A stretch of DNA of 64,000 bases from NCBI RefSeq assembly GCF_025060895.1, contig NZ_JANZKV010000042.1, positions 1-64,000 of the forward strand. The letters are read 5' to 3'. A program made the translations under genes and the position numbers. The notes beneath the pieces are model-generated. The model was given only the letters and a program-made list of their open reading frames with translations, searched no databases and had not been told where the DNA came from. The DNA comes from Stieleria sedimenti. Its GTDB lineage: Bacteria; Planctomycetota; Planctomycetia; Pirellulales; Pirellulaceae. This document shows, in pieces, positions 52,935 through 62,502 of the stretch. The first letter of the stretch is position 1; every line of letters starts with the position of its first letter.

Positions 52935-55900
52935 ATGCTTAATTGGCTGATCGACTTTTCGCTCAAGCACCGCGCGTTGGTGATTCTGGCGGCGTTGTTG
53001 TTTGCGGTCGTTGGTGGATTCTCGCTGCGTCAACTCGATATTGACGCGTTCCCCGACACCACTCCGGTGCAAATCCAAATCAATACGGTCGCGCCGTCGC
53101 TGGCCTCCGAGGAGATCGAACGGCAGATCACCTTTCCCGTTGAGCAAGCGATCAGTGGGCTGCCAGGGTTGAACCAGTTGCGTTCAATTTCCAAGTTCGG
53201 ACTGTCACAAGTCGTTGTAATTTTCGACGATGGAATCGACATCTACTTTGCACGGCAACTGATCAACGAACGTCTCTCGACTGTTGAATTACCCGATGGT
53301 ATCCAGCGTCCCCAAATGGGGCCGGTCTCGACGGGTTTGGGTGAAGTCTTTCACTACGTCTTGATCATGGACGGCGTGGACTTCTCAAAAACCTCCAAGC
53401 AAGAACGAATCAATCGGATGACCGAGTTGCGGACGATCCATGATTGGGTTGTCAAACCGCAACTGCGATCGGTTCGCGGCGTGGCCGAGGTCAACAGTTG
53501 GGGCGGCTACGAAAAACAGTACCAGGTTCGCCTCGACCCCGAACGCTTGTTCAAATACGGATTGACGTTTGAGGAAGTCGCGGGCGCACTCGAATCGAAC
53601 AACGAAAACGTCGGCGGCGGCACGGTCACCGACGGCAGCGAAATGTTGTTGGTTCACGGCGTCGGTCGAACCGTCAACATCGGGGAGATCGAAGACATCG
53701 TGATCGCCGCCGTCGATGGTGTGCCGGTGCGGGTCAGAGACGTGGCCGACGTAGAGATCGGACACGAGATTCGTCGTGGTGCCGTGACGGCCAACGGACG
53801 TGGCGAAGCCGTGTTGGGTTTGGGCTTCATGCTGATGGGTGAGAATAGCAACGACGTGACTTGGTCGATCAAAGAAAAGATCGCCAGCATTCAGGAAACG
53901 TTGCCAGCGGGCGTGAAAATCCAAACGGTCTACGACCGCACGGAACTGATTGACCACGTCATTCACACGGTCCAAAAGAATCTTTTCGAGGGCGGGCTGC
54001 TTGTGGTCGCGGTGTTGTTCATCTTTCTGGGCAATCTGCGAGCCGGGCTGATCGTTGCTTTAGCGATTCCGCTTTCGATGCTATTTGCATTTTCGGGAAT
54101 GTTGAAGTTCGGCATCGCCGCCAGCCTGCTGAGCCTCGGTGCGATCGACTTCGGCTTGGTCGTCGATAGCTCGGTCGTGATGATCGAAAATTGCGTGCGT
54201 CACCTAGCGCATGACAAACACGGTAAAAGTCGACTCGAGATCATTCGCGACGCGGCCGTTGAGGTTCGCAAACCGACGATGTTTGGCGAGCTGATCATCA
54301 TGATCGTCTACCTGCCAATCCTGACGCTTGAGGGAGTCGAAGGAAAACTGTTTCGCCCGATGGCGTTGACGGTGATCATGGCACTCGCCGGTTCGATGGT
54401 GTTGTCACTGACGCTGATGCCGGTCTTGGCCAGTCTGTTTCTACCCAAGAACATTCAAGAGAAAGAACCGCTGCTGATTCGAGTTCTCAAACGACTCTAC
54501 GCCCCGGTGCTGCGATTTACGATGCACCACAAGACGTTTGTCATCGGGTCGGCATTGTTGCTTCTGGTCAGTGTCTTTGGACTGGTCGCGCCCAACCTTG
54601 GCAGTGAATTTGTTCCGCGATTGTCCGAAGGTGCGATTACGATCAACGTGGTCCGATTGGCGGGCACGACGCTGGAGGAATCGATTCGCTACAACACGCA
54701 AATGGAGCAAGTGTTGTTGGAAAAATTTCCCGACGAGATCGCACAAGTTTGGAGTCGTATCGGAACGGCCGAAGTCGCTACTGATCCGATGGGAACTGAG
54801 TTGACGGACTTGTTCATCACGCTTCATCCGCGAGAACAATGGACACGAGCCGAAACACAGGAAGAACTGACGGTCATGGTTCAGGAGGAATTGCGGGATT
54901 TACCAGGCCCGCGGCTCGCGATGTCCCAGCCGATCGAGATGCGAATGAACGAGATGATCTCGGGGGTTCGCAGCGACGTTGCCGCCATCCTGTACGGTGA
55001 CGACCTCGACTTGATGGTTGAAAAAGCCAGCGAGATCGAGCGGGCGCTCAACTCCATTCCCGGCTCCGAGGACGTCAAGGTCGAGCAGGTCTCCGGCCAA
55101 CCGTTGCTGCAAATTCGTATCAAACAAGATGAGATTGCACGCTATGGAATCGCCGCCAGCACAGTCATGAATCTGGTGCGTTCACTCGGCACTCATAACG
55201 TCGGCGAGGTCTACGAAGGCCAGTTGCGATTCCCGCTGATCATTCGTCTTCCGGAAAAGGCGCGAGCTGATCCAGAGGCGATCAAACAAATCCTGGTCGC
55301 GACGCCTTCTGGCCAGCGAATCCCGTTGGAACGACTGGCGACGATCGAGAAAGTTGATGGCCCCAATACGATCAAACGCGATTGGTATCAGCGACGGATC
55401 ACGATCGAATCGAACGTGCGTGGCCGCGACTTGGGCAGCTTCGTTGCGGAGGCCCAACGAGTCATTGCCGAAAAGGTTCCATTGCCGCCGGGCCGTTATC
55501 GCGTTGAGTGGGGCGGGCAATTTGAAAACTTAGAGCGTGCTCAACTGCGGCTGATGATCGTCGTGCCGATCGCGCTGCTGATGATTCTGTCGTTGCTGTA
55601 CATGACCTATCGAAACTGGATCGACTCGCTGCGAGTCTTTACCGGTGTCCCGTTTGCGTGGATTGGCGGGATTCTGGCGTTGTGGATTCGCGACATGCCA
55701 TTTTCGATTTCCGCAGCAGTCGGCTTCATTGCGTTGTCTGGCGTCGCGGTGCTCGATGACATGCTGCTTGTGTCAACGATTCGACAACTGCGGCGAAAAG
55801 GCCGCTCACTTGACGAAGCCGTCGAAGAAGCCGCGATGACGCGATTGCGTCCGATCTTGATGACGACGCTCGTGGCCAGCCTCGGTTTCGTGCCGATGGC

Positions 55901-56171
55901 ATTCAGCACGGGCATGGGCGCGGAAGTCCAACGACCACTGGCGACGGTGGTCATCGGCGGTGTGTGCAGTGCGATGGTGATGAGTTTGCTCGTGCTACGA
56001 GTGCTCTACGTCGTGTTCAACAAGCCGATCGAGAAGTTTGACGGAGACGGTGGCGATGATGACGGTCATCATCGCGAACCCGATGAACCCACCGATCCTG
56101 AGATCGAGCACAAGGCCGGTTCGAGGCGAATGCCCCAGCCCGATCGCGTGCCGGAACCAGCGACGGTTTAG
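52935..56171 (+). CDS. czcA: Heavy-metal RND pump (CzcA-like, Zn/Co type)
   Basis: The 1078-residue pump has the standard HME-RND layout with 12 helices. The TM4 motif LGAIDFGLVVDSSVVMIEN (Asp405 and following Asp and Glu) is the CzcA form associated with divalent Zn, Co or Cd rather than Cu/Ag. Other marks are SEEIERQITFPVEQAISGLP and VRGVAEVNSWGGYEKQYQVR. The C-terminal tail is acidic and His-containing (DGDGGDDDGHHREPDEPTDP). It is translated directly after its adaptor. No CzcC/TolC-like channel gene follows. Confidence 0.9.
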   Translation: MLNWLIDFSLKHRALVILAALLFAVVGGFSLRQLDIDAFPDTTPVQIQINTVAPSLASEEIERQITFPVEQAISGLPGLNQLRSISKFGLSQVVVIFDDGIDIYFARQLINERLSTVELPDGIQRPQMGPVSTGLGEVFHYVLIMDGVDFSKTSKQERINRMTELRTIHDWVVKPQLRSVRGVAEVNSWGGYEKQYQVRLDPERLFKYGLTFEEVAGALESNNENVGGGTVTDGSEMLLVHGVGRTVNIGEIEDIVIAAVDGVPVRVRDVADVEIGHEIRRGAVTANGRGEAVLGLGFMLMGENSNDVTWSIKEKIASIQETLPAGVKIQTVYDRTELIDHVIHTVQKNLFEGGLLVVAVLFIFLGNLRAGLIVALAIPLSMLFAFSGMLKFGIAASLLSLGAIDFGLVVDSSVVMIENCVRHLAHDKHGKSRLEIIRDAAVEVRKPTMFGELIIMIVYLPILTLEGVEGKLFRPMALTVIMALAGSMVLSLTLMPVLASLFLPKNIQEKEPLLIRVLKRLYAPVLRFTMHHKTFVIGSALLLLVSVFGLVAPNLGSEFVPRLSEGAITINVVRLAGTTLEESIRYNTQMEQVLLEKFPDEIAQVWSRIGTAEVATDPMGTELTDLFITLHPREQWTRAETQEELTVMVQEELRDLPGPRLAMSQPIEMRMNEMISGVRSDVAAILYGDDLDLMVEKASEIERALNSIPGSEDVKVEQVSGQPLLQIRIKQDEIARYGIAASTVMNLVRSLGTHNVGEVYEGQLRFPLIIRLPEKARADPEAIKQILVATPSGQRIPLERLATIEKVDGPNTIKRDWYQRRITIESNVRGRDLGSFVAEAQRVIAEKVPLPPGRYRVEWGGQFENLERAQLRLMIVVPIALLMILSLLYMTYRNWIDSLRVFTGVPFAWIGGILALWIRDMPFSISAAVGFIALSGVAVLDDMLLVSTIRQLRRKGRSLDEAVEEAAMTRLRPILMTTLVASLGFVPMAFSTGMGAEVQRPLATVVIGGVCSAMVMSLLVLRVLYVVFNKPIEKFDGDGGDDDGHHREPDEPTDPEIEHKAGSRRMPQPDRVPEPATV

Positions 56172-56211
56172 TTACCCCCCCTTTGTTCGGCTTTGCCGAA
56201 GGAGATTAGAG

Positions 56212-56574
56212 ATGACGATGAGTTGGATTTTTGTGACGCGTGCAACCGCGTTGTCGATGTTGGTCGGCGCACTGGTGCTGGCCGGATGCGGCAACAGCGA
56301 AACGGCCTCCGACGGGACCGCCGATTCGGTTGCGGCAACCAACGTCGATCACAGCCACGGTGGATGGTGGTGTGTTGAACATGGTGTGCCCGAGGAGGAG
56401 TGTGCGCTCTGCGACAAATCGCTGGTGTCGAAGTTCAAGGATGACGGAGATTGGTGCGATGAGCACGACCGACCGGAATCACACTGCTTCATTTGCAGCC
56501 CCAAACGATTCGACAAGTTCGCATCACGATACGAAGCCAAAACGGGTCACAAGCCACCGCAACCGGAGGAATAG
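56212..56574 (+). CDS. Small Cys/His-rich lipoprotein
   Basis: Starting at ATG 56212 (AAGGAG upstream), the 120-residue product has a lipoprotein signal (ALSMLVGALVLAGC). Two similar segments follow: GGWWCVEHGVPEEECALCDK and DDGDWCDEHDRPESHCFICS. The same WC.EH...E..C..C unit appears twice in the adaptor at 51244, so these are related metal-binding repeats shared between a lipoprotein and the adaptor of the same operon. Confidence 0.72.
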   Translation: MTMSWIFVTRATALSMLVGALVLAGCGNSETASDGTADSVAATNVDHSHGGWWCVEHGVPEEECALCDKSLVSKFKDDGDWCDEHDRPESHCFICSPKRFDKFASRYEAKTGHKPPQPEE

Positions 56575-56767
56575 AACAGTCCTTAGCGGAAGCCGCCAAG
56601 GTTTTTGGCTTAATCAAAAGTTTGCCGCGTTTGCCGAAAGACTTTACGTCGTTGGCTACGCAACTTTTCGCCCTCCCATCTGAAGGAGATCACCTTGTGA
56701 CGTTCACGAACGCCGAAAGGCCCGATCATTTCAATATCTAAGTTTGTTTACTGAAAGGAATCTGAAA

Positions 56768-57121
56768 ATGTTCCGTACCTCCCTATGTCTCGCTCTGACG
56801 TTCGCTCTTGCCGTTTGCATGACCGCCCCAAGCCGGGCTGCGACGACGATCAACGCTGCCACATCGACCGCGAAAACGACCATCACCTTGAAGGTTCTCA
56901 CTTGCGAGAGCTGTGCCAAGAAGGTGGCCACCAAATTGACGGAAGTTCCTGGCGTCGGCGGCGTCAAGACGGATGTCAAGTCCAAGACCGCGATCGTGGT
57001 CCCCAAGGGTGACGCGATCCTTTCGCCTCTCAAATTGTGGGAAGCGATCGAAAAAGCTGGCAAGGAACCGGTGAAGCTCGAAGGCCCGAGCGGAACGTTC
57101 ACGTCCAAACCGAAGCAATAG
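56768..57121 (+). CDS. Exported heavy-metal-associated (HMA) domain protein
   Basis: The 117-residue protein (ATG 56768; AAAGGAA upstream) has a signal peptide ending SRAA and a single HMA domain: TITLKVLTCESCAKKVATKL with the metal-binding CxxC, then EVPGVGGVKTDVKSKTAIVV. It resembles MerP and would act as a periplasmic metal carrier. It lies between the Zn-type RND pump and a CDF carrier. The stretch 56575-56767 shows no gene. Confidence 0.82.
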   Translation: MFRTSLCLALTFALAVCMTAPSRAATTINAATSTAKTTITLKVLTCESCAKKVATKLTEVPGVGGVKTDVKSKTAIVVPKGDAILSPLKLWEAIEKAGKEPVKLEGPSGTFTSKPKQ

Positions 57122-57210
57122 TATTTCGGTCGACTGAAATTGCGGGGCCGCTGGTGCTGGAATCCCACTCAGCACGAGCGGCCTTTCTTAATACAAAACA
57201 ACAGAAAAGC

Positions 57211-57843
57211 ATGAGCGACGAAACCAAGACAGACGGAATCTCCAGCGAAGACAAATCCGAACGACGAACGCTGACATGGGTGTTGTTGATCAACTTCTCC
57301 CAAGCGTTGCTCGCCGGAATTGTTGGCTTCATCGCACAATCCACAGGTCTGTTGGGGGCAGGTTTAGATAACCTCGGTGATTCGTTTGTCTACTTCGCGA
57401 GCCTGTATGCGGTCGGTCGATCCGTGACGGCAAAATCGCGGGTCGCCAAATTGTCGGGCGTCTTGTTGGTGGCGATGGCCATCGGCTTGGTGAGTGACGT
57501 CATCCGGCGGTTCGTTTCCGGTTCTGATCCCGTCGGCTGGGCAATGATCGTCGTGGCAATCATCAACGCGGCAACAAATGTGGTCTGCCTGCGATTGCTG
57601 CGATCTCGTCGCGAGGAAGGCGTGCATTTGCAGGCGTCCTGGATATTCACCACCAATGACATGATTGCCAACTTGGGCATCGTGCTCTCGGGGATTGCCG
57701 TCATTTTCTTCCAGTCACAAATTCCCGATCTGGTAATCGGAGTGCTCGTCGCTGGAATTGTCGTCAAAGGCGGCTTTGAAATATTGTCGAGTGCCAAGGA
57801 AGCGAAAAAGAGCGACCGTGCGAATTCCGGAGGCGAAACATGA
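57211..57843 (+). CDS. CDF-family cation transporter
   Basis: The 210-residue protein has about six hydrophobic helices. The metal-site helix reads LGAGLDNLGDSFVYFASLYA (Asp pair), and the later site is HLQASWIFTTNDMIANLGIV (His-x-x-x...Asp). It is shorter than CzcD-type carriers, with no C-terminal cytoplasmic domain. It should export divalent metal from the cytoplasm. Its stop overlaps the next start by four bases. Confidence 0.82.
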   Translation: MSDETKTDGISSEDKSERRTLTWVLLINFSQALLAGIVGFIAQSTGLLGAGLDNLGDSFVYFASLYAVGRSVTAKSRVAKLSGVLLVAMAIGLVSDVIRRFVSGSDPVGWAMIVVAIINAATNVVCLRLLRSRREEGVHLQASWIFTTNDMIANLGIVLSGIAVIFFQSQIPDLVIGVLVAGIVVKGGFEILSSAKEAKKSDRANSGGET

Positions 57844-58331
57844 GCCGACCAACACCATTCGTAGCGGAAGCCGCCAAGGCTTTCGACGCCGCGTCTCAAT
57901 ACCGAAACACTTGGTGTGTTCCGCTACGTATCACGTCTGCGTTTCTCTTTCTCGCCGCATTCATTTCAGGATGTCAACGACCGACTCCACAAACGGATGC
58001 GAATGCTGGCGACCATTCATCAGCAATCCAACTCACCGACGACAACTTTCAAAGCGAAGTGATCGAGAGCGACCTGCCGGTCTTGGTCGACATGTGGGCT
58101 CCATGGTGTGGGCCGTGTATCGAAATGAAACCCACGATTGAAGAGTTCGCCGCAGAGATCAAGGGTACTGCGAAAGTTGGTGCGCTGAATGTCGATGAGA
58201 ATCCGTTCGTAACCGAGAAATATGAGATCGACAAATACCCGACGTTGATCCTTTTTGAGGGCGGGGTGGAAGTGAAACGCGTTTATGGAAAGAAGACGCT
58301 TGAACAGCTTCGCGTCATTCTCAGTGACTAG
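57840..58331 (+). CDS. Membrane-anchored thioredoxin-like lipoprotein
   Basis: The 163-residue protein carries a lipobox-like segment (SAFLFLAAFISGC) after an unusually long N-terminal stretch, then a full thioredoxin domain with the active site MWAPWCGPCIEMKPTIEEFA and the cis-Pro segment DKYPTLILFEGG. It may keep the Cys-rich metal proteins of this cluster reduced outside the inner membrane. Its start overlaps the CDF gene (ATGA). Confidence 0.87.
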   Translation: MSRPTPFVAEAAKAFDAASQYRNTWCVPLRITSAFLFLAAFISGCQRPTPQTDANAGDHSSAIQLTDDNFQSEVIESDLPVLVDMWAPWCGPCIEMKPTIEEFAAEIKGTAKVGALNVDENPFVTEKYEIDKYPTLILFEGGVEVKRVYGKKTLEQLRVILSD

Positions 58332-58378
58332 ACAAACGAAATCAACAATGCCAAATAGATATGGGAGGAAAACAAAAA

Positions 58379-59647
58379 ATGACTCGAATACCGAAACATG
58401 GCGGACTGGACCATTCGCTATCGCTTTTGAGCGACCCCTATCGGTATATCACCAAAACCTGCGATCGACTGGAAACCGATGTGTTCCACACCCGGTTGCT
58501 GTTGCAGAAAGTCATCTGCATGAGAGGCAAGGAAGCGGCGAAGTTGTTCTATGACACCAGCCGTTTCTCGCGTGAGGGCGTCTCTCCATCGCATATTGCT
58601 AAGACGTTGTTCGGCCAAGGCGGAGTGCAGGGTTTGGATGACGAGGCACACCTGCATCGTAAAGCCATGTTCATGTCGATCGTTCGGCACGAGCGAGTCG
58701 ACAAATTGGCCGCAACCTTTCGCGACGTGTTTCAGCAGCGACTGGTTCAATGGACCAAGATGAACTCTGTTCTGCTGTATCGGCAGGTTCAAGAGATAAT
58801 CACGATTGCCGTTTGTCGGTGGGCGGGAGTCCCGCTGCCGGACGGGGACGTAGATCGACGCACGACGCAGCTTGCGTCGCTTTTCGACTACGCGGCCAAC
58901 ATCGGTCCCAAGCATTGGTACGCCAGAATCGCACGCAAGCAGACCAACGCGTGGCTGGGCGAGCTGATCGAGCAAGTCCGTCGCGCCGACTATCAGCCGC
59001 CAAAGAACTCCGCCGCTGAAATCATCGCACTCCATCGCGAGCTTGACGGCAATCAACTTTCGACGCATGTTGCCGCCGTTGAACTGAACAATGTGATTCG
59101 TCCGACGATCGCCGTGTCGGCCTTCATTGTCCAGTCCGCTCACGCCTTGCACCAGCATCCGGAATACCGTCAGCGAATTGCCGACGGTGAAGACGGGCTT
59201 TTGCAGTGCTTTGCCCAAGAGGTTCGCCGGTTCTATCCGTTCTTTCCATTCGCCGGCGCGAAGACTCGCGAGTCGTTCGTGTGTAATGGCTACCGATTTC
59301 CGGCAGGCCAGAAGGTGCTGCTGGATTTGTATGGCACGGATCATGATCCAAGGATTTGGGAGTTGCCGGACAAATTTGATCCAGACCGGTTCAAGAACTG
59401 GCAACGCTGTCCGTTCAGCCTGATCCCACAGGGCGGCGGAGACTACGCCACCAACCATCGCTGCCCCGGCGAACCGATCGCAATCGAACTGATGAAAGTG
59501 GCCTTGGATTTGCTAGTCAACTACTGCCAGTACGAAGTTCCCGAACAGGAGCTGGCGATCGACATGCGACGGATGCCCGCTATCCCTGCCAGTGGCTTCA
59601 CGATCATGAAATTGAATTTGGCAAATGGCGGAAAGGCATCGGCGTGA
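58379..59647 (+). CDS. Cytochrome P450 of the CYP152 fatty-acid peroxygenase type
   Basis: The start is ATG 58379 (GGGAGG ten bases upstream), giving 422 residues. Family marks are the I-helix NNVIRPTIAVSAFIVQSA with the Arg-Pro pair that replaces the usual acid-alcohol pair, the stretch EVRRFYPFFPFAGAKTRESF, and the heme Cys in GGGDYATNHRCPGEPIAIEL. At the position where OleT decarboxylases have His, this protein has Gln (GVQGLDD), as in the hydroxylating P450BSbeta. It is therefore predicted to use H2O2 to hydroxylate fatty acids. It overlaps the following CDF-like gene by GTGA. Its place in a metal-efflux cluster is unexpected. Confidence 0.88.
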   Translation: MTRIPKHGGLDHSLSLLSDPYRYITKTCDRLETDVFHTRLLLQKVICMRGKEAAKLFYDTSRFSREGVSPSHIAKTLFGQGGVQGLDDEAHLHRKAMFMSIVRHERVDKLAATFRDVFQQRLVQWTKMNSVLLYRQVQEIITIAVCRWAGVPLPDGDVDRRTTQLASLFDYAANIGPKHWYARIARKQTNAWLGELIEQVRRADYQPPKNSAAEIIALHRELDGNQLSTHVAAVELNNVIRPTIAVSAFIVQSAHALHQHPEYRQRIADGEDGLLQCFAQEVRRFYPFFPFAGAKTRESFVCNGYRFPAGQKVLLDLYGTDHDPRIWELPDKFDPDRFKNWQRCPFSLIPQGGGDYATNHRCPGEPIAIELMKVALDLLVNYCQYEVPEQELAIDMRRMPAIPASGFTIMKLNLANGGKASA

Positions 59648-60304
59648 CAGATGAGTCAAACAGGAAGCAAGGTATTCGACGTGGGATGTACGTCGAGGTC
59701 GCCAGTCTGGCCTACAACGTTGCCGAGGTTGCCATCTCGATGACCGCCGCATTCATGACCGGCAGTTCCGCGCTGATCAGTTGGGGCGTGGACAGCATCG
59801 TTGAAGGAAACTTGGCGGCGTTCATGATCTGGCGGCTCGGTGGTGAGGTGCAGGGTATTTCCGAACGCCAAGTCTTGAAACGCAAAAAAGATCGCTCTGT
59901 CGGTGCTTTCCGCTGCGTTCACGATCGCAGTGTTGTTCATCTGCTATGAAGCGATCAGCAAGTTCATCAGTGGTGAAAAATCGGACACGTCATGGTGGGG
60001 CATTGGCATCTTGTTGGTGTCGTTGTTTGTCAAACCGTTGTTGGCATGGGGCAAGTATCACTACGGCAAGAAAACGGGTTCGCCGACGCTGAAGTACGAC
60101 GCGATTGACACGATGATCTGCGAGTACCAAACGATCGTCGTGCTCGTTGGTATCGGCTTGGTTCAGTGGCAAGGTTGGTGGTGGGCCGACCCAGTGGCTG
60201 CCTTGTTGATCGTGCCGTATGGTGCGTGGGAGGCGTTTGAGGCGGGACGCGATGCTTGGAAGGTTGACCCATCAAACGCTGAAACGGAAGAGAAAAACGA
60301 ATGA
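59644..60304 (+). pseudogene. CDF-type cation transporter broken by a +1-nt homopolymer frameshift
   Basis: Two adjoining frames encode one CDF-like protein. The first (GTG 59644) reads to SERQVLKRKK. After the A6 run at 59884-59889 the continuation IALSVLSAAFTIAVLFICYE is in another frame, ending at 60304. With five A residues the frame would be continuous, giving about 219 residues and about five helices. The gene is therefore either disrupted, phase-variable, read by slippage, or affected by a sequencing error. It is coupled to the P450 (GTGA) and to the P-type ATPase (ATGA). Confidence 0.82.
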
Positions 60305-62502
60305 ACCAATCAGAAGACCAACGATTACGCCTTCGTATTCACGGGATGGACTGTGCCGAAGAAGTTTCGATCTTGAAGCGGGAATTGGTTCCGCTGGTCG
60401 GTAGCGATGATCGGCTTGGATTTGACCTGCTTAACGGCAAGTTGACGGTGAATCTTGACGGTGCCGATGTGACGCAGGGTGACGTGCTGGCCGTAATCGA
60501 GCGAACCGGATTGCGTGCTGAGGTCTGGGACGATGCCCCGGACCGCGACGGTGAATTGACGTTTTGGCAACGCAACCAACGCACAGTCATGACGACAATC
60601 AGTGGCGTGGCAGGCGGAATCGGTTTGGCATTGCAGTTGTCGCTAGGCGAAGCGGACGAAAGCCTCCCAGTGATTGCGATCAGCTTCTATCTGATCAGCA
60701 TCGCGACCGGTTTACTGTTGGTGCTTCCCAAGGCGTGGCATTCGCTGGTTGCGCTTCGGCCGGACTTGAATTTATTGATGTCCGTCGCAGTTGTCGGGGC
60801 GATTGCGATCGGTGAATGGTTTGAGGGGGCTGCGGTCGCGTTTCTGTTTTCGGTTTCACTGTTGCTTGAATCATCGAGCGTTGGCCGTGCGCGGCGTGCG
60901 ATTGCTTCGCTGATGGACTTGTCACCGCCTACGGCTCACCTTCGAGACGAAGACGGGAAGATCAGTGACGTGGCTCCGGCGGACGTGCCGGTTGGCTTCA
61001 CGGTCGTCGTGCGTCCCGGCGAAAAGATTCCGCTTGATGGTCGAGTTCTCGTTGGCATCAGCGGCGTGAATCAGGCTCCGATCACCGGAGAAAGCGTTCC
61101 CGTTGAAAAGGAACCCGGTGACGAAGTGTTTGCCGGAACGATCAATGGTGACGGTATACTTGAAATCGAAACGACGAAAGCCGCTGACGATACAACGCTG
61201 GCTCGGATCATCAAGATGGTGGGCGATGCCGGTTCCAAGCGTGCTCCATCGGAAAAGTGGGTCGAGAAGTTCGCGGCGGTGTATACGCCTGTGGTGATGA
61301 TTGTCGCGTTGCTGATGCTGGTGATCCCGCCGTTGGCTTTCGGTGGTGATTGGTCCGTATGGCTTTACCGTTCGCTTGTGTTGCTGGTCATCGCGTGCCC
61401 GTGTGCTCTCGTGATTTCAACCCCCGTGAGTGTGGTGGCTGCCTTGGCGGCTGCTGCCCGAAATGGGGTTCTGATCAAAGGTGGCGTGTTCATCGAGTTG
61501 CCCGCTCAACTGAAGGCGATTGCGATGGACAAGACCGGTACTCTCACACAGGGAGCGCCTGCCGTGGTGGATGTTGTGCCGATGAACGGTCACAACGAAG
61601 CCGAACTTCTGATGCGAGCCGGTGCACTCGAACTCAACAGCAACCATCCTCTGGCACGTGCGATCGTTGACGAAGCGAAACGCAGGGATATTGAACTGGT
61701 CGCTGCCGATAACTTTGAAACGATTCAAGGTAAGGGAGCGTCAGGACATATCTATGGCAAGCCTTTTTGGCTGGGGTCGCATCGCTACTTGGAACAACGC
61801 GGCCAAGAAACGCCTGAGGTTCACGAACAACTTGAGTCGATACAGGAAGCGGGGCGAACCGTAGTGGTTGTTGGCAATGATGAACATGTTTGCGGTTTCA
61901 TAACGCTGGCGGACGCAATTCGTGAAGAAACCCGCGACGCGATTCGCGAGTTGCACGCAGCCGGGGTTGAGAAACTGGTGATGCTGACCGGCGACAACGA
62001 AGGCACCGCCAAAGCGATTGCAGCGGAAGCAGGAATTGACGAAGTCCACGCCGAGCTACTACCCGAAGACAAAGTCAAAGCCGTCGAACGCTTAGTCGAA
62101 CAGCACGAATACGTCGCCATGATTGGCGACGGCGTCAACGATGCTCCAGCACTGGCGCGTGCGTCGTTGGGACTGGCAATGGGAGCCGCGGGTAGTGATG
62201 CAGCCATCGAAACGGCCGACATTGCACTGATGTCCGACGAACTCTCCAAACTGCCGTGGCTAATTCACCATTCGCGTCGCACGCTTCGGATCATCCGCCA
62301 GAACATCGGTTTTTCACTGGCGGTGAAGGCACTGTTTGTAATTCTGACCTTCTTGGGGTTTGCCAGTCTTTGGGCCGCAATCGCTGCCGATATGGGAGCG
62401 TCACTGTTGGTAATCGGTAATGGTCTACGTCTGCTTGGAACGCGCCGCTACACCATACCCGCCTACTTGAATCGAAGCGAAAGCCCTGTACCAACAAAGT
62501 AG
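60301..62502 (+). CDS. P1B-type heavy-metal ATPase (Zn/Cd/Pb type)
   Basis: The 733-residue pump has an N-terminal degenerate HMA domain in which CxxC is replaced (GMDCAEEVSILKRELV). It has the membrane CPC motif (residues 366-368, VIACPCALVIST), the phosphorylation site DKTGTLT (Asp410), and the hinge GDGVNDAPALA (609-619). The last helix pair ends ADMGASLLVIGNGLRLL, with the Asp typical of Zn/Cd exporters such as ZntA. It exports metal from the cytoplasm. It starts in overlap with the CDF gene, and its 3' end overlaps the convergent gene by 40 bases. Confidence 0.9.
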   Translation: MNQSEDQRLRLRIHGMDCAEEVSILKRELVPLVGSDDRLGFDLLNGKLTVNLDGADVTQGDVLAVIERTGLRAEVWDDAPDRDGELTFWQRNQRTVMTTISGVAGGIGLALQLSLGEADESLPVIAISFYLISIATGLLLVLPKAWHSLVALRPDLNLLMSVAVVGAIAIGEWFEGAAVAFLFSVSLLLESSSVGRARRAIASLMDLSPPTAHLRDEDGKISDVAPADVPVGFTVVVRPGEKIPLDGRVLVGISGVNQAPITGESVPVEKEPGDEVFAGTINGDGILEIETTKAADDTTLARIIKMVGDAGSKRAPSEKWVEKFAAVYTPVVMIVALLMLVIPPLAFGGDWSVWLYRSLVLLVIACPCALVISTPVSVVAALAAAARNGVLIKGGVFIELPAQLKAIAMDKTGTLTQGAPAVVDVVPMNGHNEAELLMRAGALELNSNHPLARAIVDEAKRRDIELVAADNFETIQGKGASGHIYGKPFWLGSHRYLEQRGQETPEVHEQLESIQEAGRTVVVVGNDEHVCGFITLADAIREETRDAIRELHAAGVEKLVMLTGDNEGTAKAIAAEAGIDEVHAELLPEDKVKAVERLVEQHEYVAMIGDGVNDAPALARASLGLAMGAAGSDAAIETADIALMSDELSKLPWLIHHSRRTLRIIRQNIGFSLAVKALFVILTFLGFASLWAAIAADMGASLLVIGNGLRLLGTRRYTIPAYLNRSESPVPTK

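Noticed and set aside
59881-59890. Programmed -1 frameshift at A AAA AAG in the CDF gene
   Set aside because: The needed shift is +1 (or -2), not -1, so the classic slippery heptamer does not explain the continuation.
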